Source: JAJDTT01 sp022827025 (GTDB lineage: Bacteria > Acidobacteriota > UBA6911 > RPQK01 > JAJDTT01). From it: a stretch of DNA of 64,000 nt. The stretch is from NCBI GenBank assembly GCA_965203535.1, contig OZ241897.1, positions 2,480,001 through 2,544,000 of the forward strand. Direction: 5' to 3'. How positions within the stretch are numbered: position 1 is the first letter of the stretch; each line of letters begins with the position of its first letter. This document shows positions 46,512 to 54,646 of the stretch, one piece after another. Below the pieces are notes generated by a model, which saw nothing but the letters and a program-made list of their open reading frames with translations, did no database searches and was not told the origin of the DNA. Both the position numbers and the translations under genes were made by a program.

Positions 46512-47527
46512 TGGGACCGCGGAAAGCGCCCGAATCGGCTCCATCCCGGGGACAGGCCGGGCCGGTCGGGGCCGGCTCGCCCGCCCCCGCCTCCGTCGCC
46601 GTCATCAACTACAACGGCCGCCGCTACCTGGAGGAACTGCTCGGTTCCCTCGAGCTTCAGACCCGCCGGCCCCTGGAGACCCTGCTGGTGGACAACGCCT
46701 CCCGGGACGGGAGCGCCGCTTACGTCGAGCGGGAGTTCCCCTGGGTCCGGGTCCTCCCGCAGACGCGGAACCTGGGCTTTTCCCGGGCCGCCAACCTGGC
46801 CGCCAAGACGGCTCGCGGGACTTGGCTGGCCCTGCTCAACACCGACCTCCGCCTGGAGCCGGACTGGCTGGCGGAACTGGTGGCCGCCGGCGAGGCGGAC
46901 CCCACCGTCGCGGCCGTCTCCTCCAAGCTGAGGCTGTACGACCGGCCCCACCGGCTCAACGGGGTCGGGGGCTGCATGAACCGGCTGGGCTACACCTGGG
47001 ACCGGGGCATGGGAGAGGAGGACCGGGGTCAGTACGACGAGAGCCGGGAGGTCCTTTTCGCCTGCGCCGGCGCCGCCCTGTTCCATCGGGCGCATTTCCG
47101 GGAGGCCGGCGGGTTCGATTCGCGCTTCTTCATGTACCACGAGGACGTGGACCTCTGCTGGCGGCTATGGCTGCGCGGATTCCGGGTGGTCACGGCACCC
47201 AGGGCGGTCGCCTACCATCACCTGAGCGCCTCCACCCGGGAGGACCGGGGACTTCTCTGGCGGGAGATCCTGGGTGAGCGCCACAACATTCGCGCCCTGC
47301 TCAAGAACTGCCAGGGCGCCAACCTGGTCCGGGCCCTTTGGGACCTCGTGGCCCTGCGCCAGCGGCCGCGCCGCAAGTGGGCGCAACTGGGGAACCTGGC
47401 CTGGAACCTGCGGTGGCTTCCCGAGACGCTGCGGCTGAGGCGCCGCATCCAGAAGGAGCGGCGGGTGACGGACGCACAACTGAAACGCCTTATCGTACAA
47501 TCGCGCCATGTCCCCATCCCCCGGTGA
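46511..47527 (+). CDS. Family 2 glycosyltransferase (rhamnosyltransferase-like)
   Basis: 338 residues. GT-A motifs: SVAVINYNGRRYLEELLGSL, TLLVDNASRDGSAAYV, LALLNTDLRLEPDW near residue 100, and the GGFDSRFFMYHEDVDLCWRL block near 210 (ED-x-D). ATG 46511 shares its first base with the stop of the methyltransferase gene. About 25 low-complexity residues precede the fold. Predicted to extend the exported glycan. Confidence 0.85.
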   Translation: MGPRKAPESAPSRGQAGPVGAGSPAPASVAVINYNGRRYLEELLGSLELQTRRPLETLLVDNASRDGSAAYVEREFPWVRVLPQTRNLGFSRAANLAAKTARGTWLALLNTDLRLEPDWLAELVAAGEADPTVAAVSSKLRLYDRPHRLNGVGGCMNRLGYTWDRGMGEEDRGQYDESREVLFACAGAALFHRAHFREAGGFDSRFFMYHEDVDLCWRLWLRGFRVVTAPRAVAYHHLSASTREDRGLLWREILGERHNIRALLKNCQGANLVRALWDLVALRQRPRRKWAQLGNLAWNLRWLPETLRLRRRIQKERRVTDAQLKRLIVQSRHVPIPR

Positions 47528-48830
47528 CGTCTCGGTCGTCACCGTCAACTGGAACGGGAAATCCCACCTGTCGACCCTGCTCCCTCCCCTGCTGGCGCTG
47601 GAACCGGGCGAGGTCATCGTGGTGGACAACGGGAGCACCGACGGCTCCCAGGAGTTCCTGCGGAGGCGCTACCCCCAGGTCCAGTTGCTGGAGAACGGAG
47701 TCAACCGCGGCTTCGCCCAGCCCTGCAACGTGGGGGCCGAGACGGCGCGGGGGTCCTGCCTCGCCTTCATCAACAACGACATGCGCCCCGAACCGGACTG
47801 GCTGGCCGCCGCACTGGAGAAGCTGGACGCGCGGACGCCCTGCGCGGCCTCCCGGATCCTGGACTGGAAGGGGCGCCGCATCGACTACAACGGCTCCTCC
47901 CTGCACTACCTGGGGTACGGGTTGCAGGAGGATCTGGGCCTGGCGGTGGAGGCGGCGGCGCACCGGGAGGACGTGCTGTTCCCCTGCGGCGGGGCCATGT
48001 TGGTGGACCGGAAGGTCTTCCTGGAGCTGGGAGGGTTCGACCCCGATTACTTCGCCCTGTACGAGGACGTGGACCTGGGCTGGCGGCTCTGGCTGGCCGG
48101 ACACCGGGTGGTCCTGGCCCCCGATTCGGTGGTGCGCCACCGGGGACACGCCACTTTGGAGACCCGGGCTCCGGAGAAGACCCGCTACCTGATGCACCGG
48201 AACGCGCTGCTGACCATCTTCAAGAACTACGAGGAGGAGAACTTCCGGAAGATCCTGCCGCTGGCCCTCATCCTCTCGGTGAAGCGGGCGGTGCATTTTT
48301 CGGGGGTCCGCAAGGAGAGTTTCTACCTCTGGTCCGAGACGCGGCACAAGCTGGAGGAGGGGGACGCAACCGCACGGTCGCAGTTGCTGGACTCCCTGAA
48401 CCACCTCGTGGCCGTGGACGACGTCCTGCAGTCGCTGCCCCGGCTGCTGGAGAAACGACGCCGGGTTCAGGCGCTTCGCCGGCGCAGCGACCGGGAGATC
48501 ATGGGGTTGTTCGGCGACCCGCTGCGGCGGATCGTGGAGGATCCCGGATACGTCAAGGAAGAACTGGAGTTGCTGGAGTCGCTGGATCTGGGATCGCTCC
48601 TGGATCTGGGCCCCAGCGCGGCGTCCCTGGATTCGCTGCCGGGGGCCCTGCGGGAGAAGATCCGGAGTCTCGAGAAAGAGCTCAGGGGTCTCCGCTGGCT
48701 GGGGTCTCGAGCCGCGCTGCATCCGCCGGATCCGCCGGGACTGGCCGCGAGATTCTTCCGCGCCGTCCGCCGGGAGGGGTTGAAGGTCGCCTGTCTCCGG
48801 GCGTTCGACTACCTCAACCGGGCGGTGTGA
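47508..48830 (+). CDS. Family 2 glycosyltransferase with long C-terminal extension
   Basis: 440 residues; the GT-A domain occupies the first 250 (VSVVTVNWNGKSHLSTLL, VIVVDNGSTDGSQEFL, LAFINNDMRPEPDW, GGFDPDYFALYEDVDLGWRL). The remaining 190 residues are helical with a predicted coiled coil (LREKIRSLEKELRGLRWLG), an extension seen in some actinobacterial-type surface glycosyltransferases. It overlaps the previous gene by 20 nt; TACAAT lies 6 nt before the ATG but may be incidental. Confidence 0.85.
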   Translation: MSPSPGDVSVVTVNWNGKSHLSTLLPPLLALEPGEVIVVDNGSTDGSQEFLRRRYPQVQLLENGVNRGFAQPCNVGAETARGSCLAFINNDMRPEPDWLAAALEKLDARTPCAASRILDWKGRRIDYNGSSLHYLGYGLQEDLGLAVEAAAHREDVLFPCGGAMLVDRKVFLELGGFDPDYFALYEDVDLGWRLWLAGHRVVLAPDSVVRHRGHATLETRAPEKTRYLMHRNALLTIFKNYEEENFRKILPLALILSVKRAVHFSGVRKESFYLWSETRHKLEEGDATARSQLLDSLNHLVAVDDVLQSLPRLLEKRRRVQALRRRSDREIMGLFGDPLRRIVEDPGYVKEELELLESLDLGSLLDLGPSAASLDSLPGALREKIRSLEKELRGLRWLGSRAALHPPDPPGLAARFFRAVRREGLKVACLRAFDYLNRAV

Positions 48831-49134
48831 GGAGCGGCGACATCCTTGTCGCCGGGGAGCGGCGGCTTCCAGCCGCCGGCGGGAGAGGCGGTTTCCAGCC
48901 GCCGACAGGAGAGGCGGTTTCCAGCCGCCGACAGGAGAGGCGGTTTCCAGCCGCCGACAGGAGAGGCGGTTTCCAGCCGCCGACAGGAGAGGCGGTTTCC
49001 AGCCGCCGACTCAGGGGGAGGTAGGAGGGACGGCAGTCCCCCCTCGCTTTTCGTACACCGGACCGCAGGGCAACACAGAAAGACAGGGCGGCTAGAAACC
49101 GCCCTTCCCGTCGGGCGATTGGAAATCGCCCCTC
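48831..49134. repeat. 26-bp tandem hairpin array and composite repeat
   Basis: GGCGACATCCTTGTCGCC and GGCGGCTTCCAGCCGCC lead into five back-to-back units of a 26-bp repeat (GGCGGTTTCCAGCCGCCGAC plus AGGAGA) between about 48878 and 49010, then the composite element also found at 9732-10135. Any frame through it is repeat-coded (GGFQPPTGEAVSSRRQERRF). Confidence 0.88.
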
Positions 49135-49497
49135 CTAGTCCGACGCGGTTTGGCGGGTGAAGACATCCCGCAATCCCTTCAGCAGGCCTTCCACGTGTCC
49201 CATGCGTTCCCGGAGTTCGCCGATATGGGAGTCGACCCGGCCCATGTGGCTGCGCACGTCCCGCATTTCCTGCCGCATGTCCCGCATGTCCTGCCGCACG
49301 GTGTGGAACTCTTCCCGCGTCTCCTGCCGAAGCCCTTGGATCTCCTGACGCAGACCCTGGATGTCTTGTCCGCTCTCCTGGCGCATGTCCCGCATTTCGC
49401 GCCGGAGCCCTCGCAAACTGGCCAACATGAGTCCGGCCAAACTGATTCCCACCGCCACCACGGCAACCAGGACGCCGATCAATTCAACATTCATCAT
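49135..49497 (-). CDS. Small membrane coiled-coil protein, tandem copy A
   Basis: 120 residues: membrane segment VLVAVVAVGISLAGLMLASL, then heptads (RQEIQGLRQETREEFHTVRQ, DMRDMRQEMRDVRSHM) and the family ending RMGHVEGLLKGLRDVFTRQT. It is opposite in direction to the surrounding glycosyltransferase genes. First of three tandem copies. Confidence 0.7.
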   Translation of the reverse strand: MMNVELIGVLVAVVAVGISLAGLMLASLRGLRREMRDMRQESGQDIQGLRQEIQGLRQETREEFHTVRQDMRDMRQEMRDVRSHMGRVDSHIGELRERMGHVEGLLKGLRDVFTRQTASD

Positions 49498-49827
49498 CTG
49501 GTCTCCGCCGAAGTCCCGTATGGGCCGGCTCCGGATCGCGGCAATTGGAAACAGCCTGCGTACTGCGATGATTCCGGTCTATACGAAGCATTTTTCCGTT
49601 GTCCGCCGACGATTGTCAATGTTCAATACCTACAACGACGGCCGCGAAGAAAACGCGAATGGGAGTGGCGACTTTCCAGTCGCGAGGAGCGGCGATTTCT
49701 AATCGCCGATTAGGGGGGGACGGCAGTCTCCCTTTTACGCTTTTCGTACGCCGAATCGCGGGGCAACACAGAAAGACAGGGCGGCTAGAAACCGCCCTTC
49801 CCGTCGGGCGATTGGAAATCGCCCCTC
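49498..49827. repeat. Duplicated spacer between coiled-coil copies A and B
   Basis: About 200 bp of unique-looking DNA (with AACAGCCTGCGTACTGCGAT and GTCAATGTTCAATACC) is followed by hairpins GGCGACTTTCCAGTCGCGAGG, GGCGATTTCTAATCGCC and the composite element. The whole spacer recurs almost unchanged at 50104-50405. The upstream promoter of copy A should lie here. Confidence 0.8.
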
Positions 49828-50103
49828 CTAGTCCGACGCGGTTTGGCGGGTGAAGACATCCCGCAATCCCTTCAGCAGGCCTTCCACGTGTCCCATGCGT
49901 TCCCGGAGTTCGCCGATATGGGAGTCGACCCGGCTCATGTGGCTGCGCACGTCCCGAATCTCCTGCCGCATGTCTCGCATGTCCTGCCGCATGTCCCGCA
50001 TTTCGCGCCGGAGCCCTCGCAAACTGGCCAACATGAGTCCGGCCAAACTGATTCCCACCGCCACCACGGCAACCAGGACGCCGATCAATTCAACATTCAT
50101 CAT
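49828..50103 (-). CDS. Small membrane coiled-coil protein, tandem copy B
   Basis: 91 residues, identical or nearly so to copy A in the membrane segment and C terminus, but lacking 29 residues of coil. The DNA repeat unit is 693 bp for A and 605 bp for B, the difference being mostly this coil deletion. The flank identity means a recent duplication. Confidence 0.7.
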   Translation of the reverse strand: MMNVELIGVLVAVVAVGISLAGLMLASLRGLRREMRDMRQDMRDMRQEIRDVRSHMSRVDSHIGELRERMGHVEGLLKGLRDVFTRQTASD

Positions 50104-50405
50104 CTGGTCTCCGCCGAAGTCCCGTATGGGCCGGCGCCGGATCGCGGCAATTGGAAACAGCCTGCGTACTGCGATGATTCCGGTCTATACGAAGCATTTT
50201 TCCGTTGTCCGCCGACGATTGTCAATGTTCAATACCTACAACGACGGCCGCGAAGAAAATGCGAATGGGAGTGGCGACTTTCCAGTCGCGAGGAGCGGCG
50301 ATTTCTAATCGCCGATTAGGGGGGACGGCAGTCTCCCTTTTACGCTTTTCGTACGCCGAATCTCGGGGCAACACAGAAAGACAGGGCGACTGGAAATCGC
50401 CCTTC
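50104..50405. repeat. Duplicated spacer between coiled-coil copies B and C
   Basis: Near-identical copy of 49498-49827 with the same hairpins (GGCGACTTTCCAGTCGCGAGG, GGCGATTTCTAATCGCC) and a shortened composite element. Confidence 0.8.
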
Positions 50406-50726
50406 CTAGTCCGACACGGTTTGGCGAGTGAAGAGGTCCCGCAATCCCTTCAGCAAGCCTTCCACGTGTCCCATGCGTTCCCGGAGTTCGCCGATATGGG
50501 AGTCGACCCGGCTCATGTGGCTGCGCACGTCCCGAATTTCCTGCCGCATGTCGCGCATGTCCTGCCGCACGTCCCGCATGTTCTGCCGCATTTCCTGCTG
50601 CATTTCCTGCCGCATGTCGCGCATTTCGCGGCGGATCCCTCTCCAACCGGCCAACATCAATCCAGCCAAGCTGATTCCCACCGCCACCACGGCGACCAGC
50701 ACCTTGATCAATTCAACATTCATCAT
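50406..50726 (-). CDS. Small membrane coiled-coil protein, tandem copy C
   Basis: 106 residues. The membrane segment (VLVAVVAVGISLAGLMLAGW) and ending (MGHVEGLLKGLRDLFTRQTV) match copies A and B, but the coil has a different internal insertion (QEMQQEMRQNMRDVRQ). It is the most diverged and presumably oldest of the three. Confidence 0.7.
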   Translation of the reverse strand: MMNVELIKVLVAVVAVGISLAGLMLAGWRGIRREMRDMRQEMQQEMRQNMRDVRQDMRDMRQEIRDVRSHMSRVDSHIGELRERMGHVEGLLKGLRDLFTRQTVSD

Positions 50727-51141
50727 TTGGACTCCGCTGAAGTCCTGAGGGCGTCGCCTCCGGATCCCGGCGTACAGAAACGGACAAAGTCATGCGGTGA
50801 ATCCAGTCTGTACGCATCATTCTTCTGTTGGCCGCCTGCGATTGTCAACGTCCAGTACATACAACGATGGTCGCGAAAAAAATGCGATCGATTCTTGAGA
50901 GATGCATCCATCGAGCTCGGGAGGCGATTGGAAATCGTCGAACTTCGGGGTGCGCATTCGGCAGGGAAGAGGGGGAGGCTGGAAACCTCCCCTCCCGTCG
51001 GGCGATTGGAAATCGCCCCTTCCGTGTCCGTCTTTTTTTGGATGAGGTCGTTAACACGAATAGCTGTACAATTCGAATTCAGGTTTTGCTCATGGGTTGG
51101 GCAGCCTGGCCCGGCAGGACCAACCGACAGGAGGAACGAAG
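50727..51141. other. Gap with diverged remnants of the spacer repeat
   Basis: The first 150 bp resemble the A/B spacer but are diverged (GTCATGCGGTGAATCCAGTC, GTCAACGTCCAGTACATAC). Around 50970-51020 lie GGAGGCTGGAAACCTCC and GGGCGATTGGAAATCGCCC hairpins. No gene is seen. Confidence 0.55.
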
Positions 51142-51333
51142 ATGAGCCCCGAACTGATTGGAATCATCGTTGCTTCCATCGCCCTGGCAGGATTGATGAT
51201 CTCCCTGTTTGCCTGGCTGAAATCAGACATCAGCAGTCTCCAGGACGGGTTCGCTCAGATCCGGGAACGCGTGGCGCACATTGAGGGCCTCCTGAAGGGT
51301 CTGCGCGACTCCATCGCCGCGAGGACAGAGTGA
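51142..51333 (+). CDS. Very small membrane coiled-coil protein
   Basis: 63 residues, the minimal member of the family: membrane segment IIVASIALAGLMISLFAWL, a short linker and the shared ending RVAHIEGLLKGLRDSIAART. The strong ribosome site ACAGGAGGAAC before ATG 51142 supports real translation. It lies upstream of a glycosyltransferase gene on the same strand, as at 26 kb. Confidence 0.68.
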   Translation: MSPELIGIIVASIALAGLMISLFAWLKSDISSLQDGFAQIRERVAHIEGLLKGLRDSIAARTE

Positions 51334-51463
51334 GCGCTCCCCCGACCTGCGGGGAAGAGGGGGCGACAGGGATGTCGCCCCTCCTGGCGATTTGAAATCG
51401 CTCCTTCCGAAACGGCCGCTCCAATCTCTTTCCGCTTTCCTCTCCGGTAGACTTGGTCCATCC
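51334..51463. repeat. Hairpin repeats before GT2 gene
   Basis: GGGGGCGACAGGGATGTCGCCCC and GGCGATTTGAAATCGC hairpins lie between about 51358 and 51405; the remainder carries the probable promoter of the glycosyltransferase gene. Confidence 0.6.
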
Positions 51464-52465
51464 ATGCGCGCGTCCGTCGTCATCCCGACCTACAACCGGT
51501 CCCGGATCCTGGTGCGGACGTTGGAGGCGCTGGGCCGGCAGACGGTGCTCGAGGAGTCTGAGGATGATTCGGGGGGCGGCGTTCCCTACGAGGTGATCGT
51601 GGTGGACGACGGGTCCACCGACGATACGGCCGAGCGGGTTCGGGGGATGTCGGCGGGGTACCCGGCGCCGTTGGCCTATCTGCACCAGGAGAATCGCAAG
51701 CAGGGCGCGGCGCGGAACCTGGGGGTGGGGCGGGCCCGGGGGGAGTGGCTGGTTTTTCTGGGGGACGATACGGTTCCGGGGCCCGGCTTCCTGGAGGAGC
51801 ACTTGCGGGCCCGCGACGGGGTCGCGCGCCAGGATGCAAAACGGATCGTGGCGATCGGGTACACGCCCTGGGCCAGGGAGTATCCCCGGACCCGGTTCAT
51901 GGAGTACGTGGGCGAGGAGGGGTGGCAGTTCGGGTTTTCGCTGATCGAGGACCCGGACGACGTTCCCTTCAACTTCTTCTATACCAGCAACCTCTCCATC
52001 TCCCGGGAGTTCTTCCGGGAGTCGGGGGGGTTCGACGAGGACTTCGGCGAGTACGGGTGGGAGGACATCGAGTTGGGATGGCGGCTCCACCGGATGGGGA
52101 TGCGGCTGGTCTACCGTCCCCGGGCGGTGGCCTACCATCACCACCCGACTTCGGTGAGGGGATTCGTCCGGCGGCAGCGGCGGGTCGGTTCCTCGGCCTG
52201 GAACTTCTACCGGAAACATCCCGAGATGGCGGACTTCCTCAACGTCGACCGCCTGCCCAGGTACCGGCTCCGGGACCGGATCCGCATGGAACTCCTGACC
52301 TGGGTCTGCGCCTGGACCGAGAAACGGCGTTGGCCGGACCTGAGCTCCCTCTATCCGGATCTCATGAGCTACCACTACAATTTGGGGTTGCTGTCGGGGA
52401 ACAGAGGGGATGAGGAAAAGAGGAGAGAGGAAAGAGGAAAGAGTGGGGCAAGGCGTGTGGTTTGA
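51464..52465 (+). CDS. Family 2 glycosyltransferase
   Basis: 333 residues. SVVIPTYNRSRILVRTLEAL, VIVVDDGSTDDTAERV, the metal motif LVFLGDDTVPGPGF near residue 105 and the GGFDEDFGEYGWEDIELGWR block near 205 define a GT2 enzyme of the chondroitin-polymerase/GalNAc-transferase-like type. About 12 unusual residues (EESEDDSGGGVP) are inserted before the second beta strand. A highly charged C-terminal tail (GDEEKRREERGKSGARR) looks non-structural. Confidence 0.86.
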   Translation: MRASVVIPTYNRSRILVRTLEALGRQTVLEESEDDSGGGVPYEVIVVDDGSTDDTAERVRGMSAGYPAPLAYLHQENRKQGAARNLGVGRARGEWLVFLGDDTVPGPGFLEEHLRARDGVARQDAKRIVAIGYTPWAREYPRTRFMEYVGEEGWQFGFSLIEDPDDVPFNFFYTSNLSISREFFRESGGFDEDFGEYGWEDIELGWRLHRMGMRLVYRPRAVAYHHHPTSVRGFVRRQRRVGSSAWNFYRKHPEMADFLNVDRLPRYRLRDRIRMELLTWVCAWTEKRRWPDLSSLYPDLMSYHYNLGLLSGNRGDEEKRREERGKSGARRVV

Positions 52466-52516
52466 ACGGGGTGGGAGCCAAGCGGGAATCGGTCTCGCCG
52501 AGGAAACCCGGTAAGC

Positions 52517-53575
52517 ATGCCAGGCGCCTGCGATCGCCGGCTGACGGTGATCATCCCCACCTGGAACCGCGCCCGGCTGCTGGAGCAGTGCCTGTCGTCG
52601 CTGGCCAGGCAGCGGGTGACCTGTCCCGTCCTGGTGGTGGACAACGGGTCCACCGACTCGACCCGCGAGATGCTGGAGGCCCGCTTTCCCGAGGTGGAGA
52701 TCCTGGCCCTGGAGGAGAACCAGGGCTTCGCCCGGGCGGTGAATCGAGGGATCCTCCACTCCGAATCGGAATACATCGCCCTTCTGAACAACGACACGGA
52801 GGTGGACCCGGGCTGGGTGGAGGCGGGACTGGCGGCGTTCGACCAAAACCCCGGCTACTGGTTCCTGGCCTCGCGAATGATGGACTTCCGCCGGCGGAGC
52901 ACCATCGACAGCGCCGGCGACGGCTACGACCGGACGGGGATGCCCTACAAGCGGGGCCGGGGCGATCCGTCCCACCGCCACTCCGAGCGCCGGCCCGTGC
53001 TGGGAGCCAGCGCGGGGGCCGCCTTCTACCGGCGCGAGCTGTTCCAACGCATCGGCCTCTTTGACGAGAAGTACTACATGTACCTGGAGGACGTGGACCT
53101 GAGCCTGAGGGCTCAGTTCACCGGCCACCCCTGCCTCTACGTCCCGGAAGCCGCCGTCTACCACATCGAGGCCGCGTCGGACGCTTCCCGGGAGGTGCTG
53201 GTGGAGGAGCTGACCGGGACCCAAAAAGAGGGAGCCCCGAGAGTCCAAGGGGCCAGGAAGAACGGCACGGCCGGGCCGGTTGAGCCGACTCCGTTGCCCA
53301 CCCCATATTCGCCGGTCCGGGTCTACTGGATCACCCGGAACCGCTGGCAGTTGATGGTGACCTACCAACTGGGCCGGAACCTGCTCGGGGTGGCCTACGG
53401 CTGGGCCCGGAGCACCCTGTTCCACGCCCTCAAGGCCGGGTATCTGGGGGCCTTTCTGCGAGGATTGGGAGCGGGGATGGCGCGCACGCCCCAGGCCCTC
53501 GCCAAACGCATTCGGTTGCGCCGCAACCGGGTTCTCAGCGGGCGGGAAATATGCCGACTGATGAGCGGGTGCTAG
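52517..53575 (+). CDS. Family 2 glycosyltransferase
   Basis: 352 residues. TVIIPTWNRARLLEQCLSSL, LVVDNGSTDSTREML, IALLNNDTEVDPGW near residue 95 and GLFDEKYYMYLEDVDLSLRA near 185. The region after residue 215 contains a low-complexity insertion (TGTQKEGAPRVQGARKNGT) before the conserved PVRVYWITRNRWQLM. It overlaps the next gene by 25 nt, a tight operon. Confidence 0.87.
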   Translation: MPGACDRRLTVIIPTWNRARLLEQCLSSLARQRVTCPVLVVDNGSTDSTREMLEARFPEVEILALEENQGFARAVNRGILHSESEYIALLNNDTEVDPGWVEAGLAAFDQNPGYWFLASRMMDFRRRSTIDSAGDGYDRTGMPYKRGRGDPSHRHSERRPVLGASAGAAFYRRELFQRIGLFDEKYYMYLEDVDLSLRAQFTGHPCLYVPEAAVYHIEAASDASREVLVEELTGTQKEGAPRVQGARKNGTAGPVEPTPLPTPYSPVRVYWITRNRWQLMVTYQLGRNLLGVAYGWARSTLFHALKAGYLGAFLRGLGAGMARTPQALAKRIRLRRNRVLSGREICRLMSGC

Positions 53576-54483
53576 CGGTCGTCGTCAACTGGAACGGCCG
53601 CGACGTGCTTCCCCGGACGCTGGAGGCGCTGGGGTCCACGCGTTACCCCAACCTGGAGATCGCCGTCGTGGACAACGGGTCCAGCGACGGCTCTGCCGCT
53701 TTGGCGCCGGATACGGTGCGCCTGGTCTCGCTGGAGGAAAACGGAGGCTACGGCGCGGGCCTCAACGCGATCGTCCGGCCGGCACTGGAGGAACAGAGAC
53801 CCGGCGGCAAACCGGCGCCCGACTACTTCCTGCTGCTGAACAACGACATCCTGGTGGAGCGGGAGACGGTCTCCCGGCTGCTGGCGGTGGCACGGGAGAA
53901 GGGGCCCGGGGTCTACGGCCCCAAGGTGCTGCTCCAGGGAAGTCCGGACCGGCTGGACGCCGCGTGGGGCCGGATCACCTGGAGCCACGTCCTCTGCTCT
54001 TTCGGCGGCAAGGGGGCCCGGGACGGACCCCGGTTCGACCGGGTCCGCCGGGTGCAGTTGCTGATGGGATGCGCCCTCCTGGTCCATCGCCGCGTCTTCG
54101 AGGAGGCGGGTCTCTTCGACGAGGCCTTCTTCATGTATCACGAGGAGGTGGATTTCCTGTTCCGGGCGGGACGCAAAGGCTACCCGTCCTACTATTGTCC
54201 CGCGGCGCGGGTCCATCACCGCCGCGCCCACTCCACGCGGCGCAATCCGTTGCAGCGAGTGTTCTGGATTCGGCGGAACACGGTGCTGTTCCTGAGGAAG
54301 CACCGCGCCGGCGCCTGGGCGTGGGGCTGCTGGGGAAAGAGCCTGGTGTTGAGTCTGGCGTGGAACCTTCTGCTGTTCCGGTGGCAGCGCGTGGCGACCA
54401 TCTGGAGAGGCGTCGCCGCGGGCATGAACAAGAAGGCAGGAGGGGCGATTTCCAATCGCCCACCCGGGAGGGGCGATTTCTAG
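53551..54483 (+). CDS. Family 2 glycosyltransferase with repeat-derived tail
   Basis: 310 residues. LAVVVNWNGRDVLPRTLEAL, IAVVDNGSSDGSAAL, FLLLNNDILVERE near residue 95 and GLFDEAFFMYHEEVDFLFRA near 195. The last residues (GGAISNRPPGRGDF) and the TAG stop come from two GGCGATTTCCAATCGCC-type hairpins; the stop lies inside the loop of the second (GGCGATTTCTAGTCGCC). Last gene of this plus-strand glycan run. Confidence 0.86.
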   Translation: MPTDERVLAVVVNWNGRDVLPRTLEALGSTRYPNLEIAVVDNGSSDGSAALAPDTVRLVSLEENGGYGAGLNAIVRPALEEQRPGGKPAPDYFLLLNNDILVERETVSRLLAVAREKGPGVYGPKVLLQGSPDRLDAAWGRITWSHVLCSFGGKGARDGPRFDRVRRVQLLMGCALLVHRRVFEEAGLFDEAFFMYHEEVDFLFRAGRKGYPSYYCPAARVHHRRAHSTRRNPLQRVFWIRRNTVLFLRKHRAGAWAWGCWGKSLVLSLAWNLLLFRWQRVATIWRGVAAGMNKKAGGAISNRPPGRGDF

Positions 54484-54646
54484 TCGCCCCGTCTCAACAG
54501 GTCAAGTTCGACGTTCCCTTTTTCCCACGGATGGTAGACCCATCAGAAACTTCATTCTCCAGGGCCACGCCGGTGAACATCATGCCCGAGGGCGCGGCGC
54601 CGTGGACCGAGCCTTCGAAGTCGTCCGGGTTGGCGTTGGCGAACTT

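Noticed and set aside
43812..46544. A 900-codon minus-strand open frame opposite the double methyltransferase
   Set aside because: It is a shadow of the methyltransferase gene; only its last 90 codons, inside the group II intron, are meaningful, as the intron protein leader.
48827..49160. Small proteins encoded across the 26-bp array
   Set aside because: The translations are pure repeats of the hairpin unit in two frames, with no independent coding signal or ribosome site.
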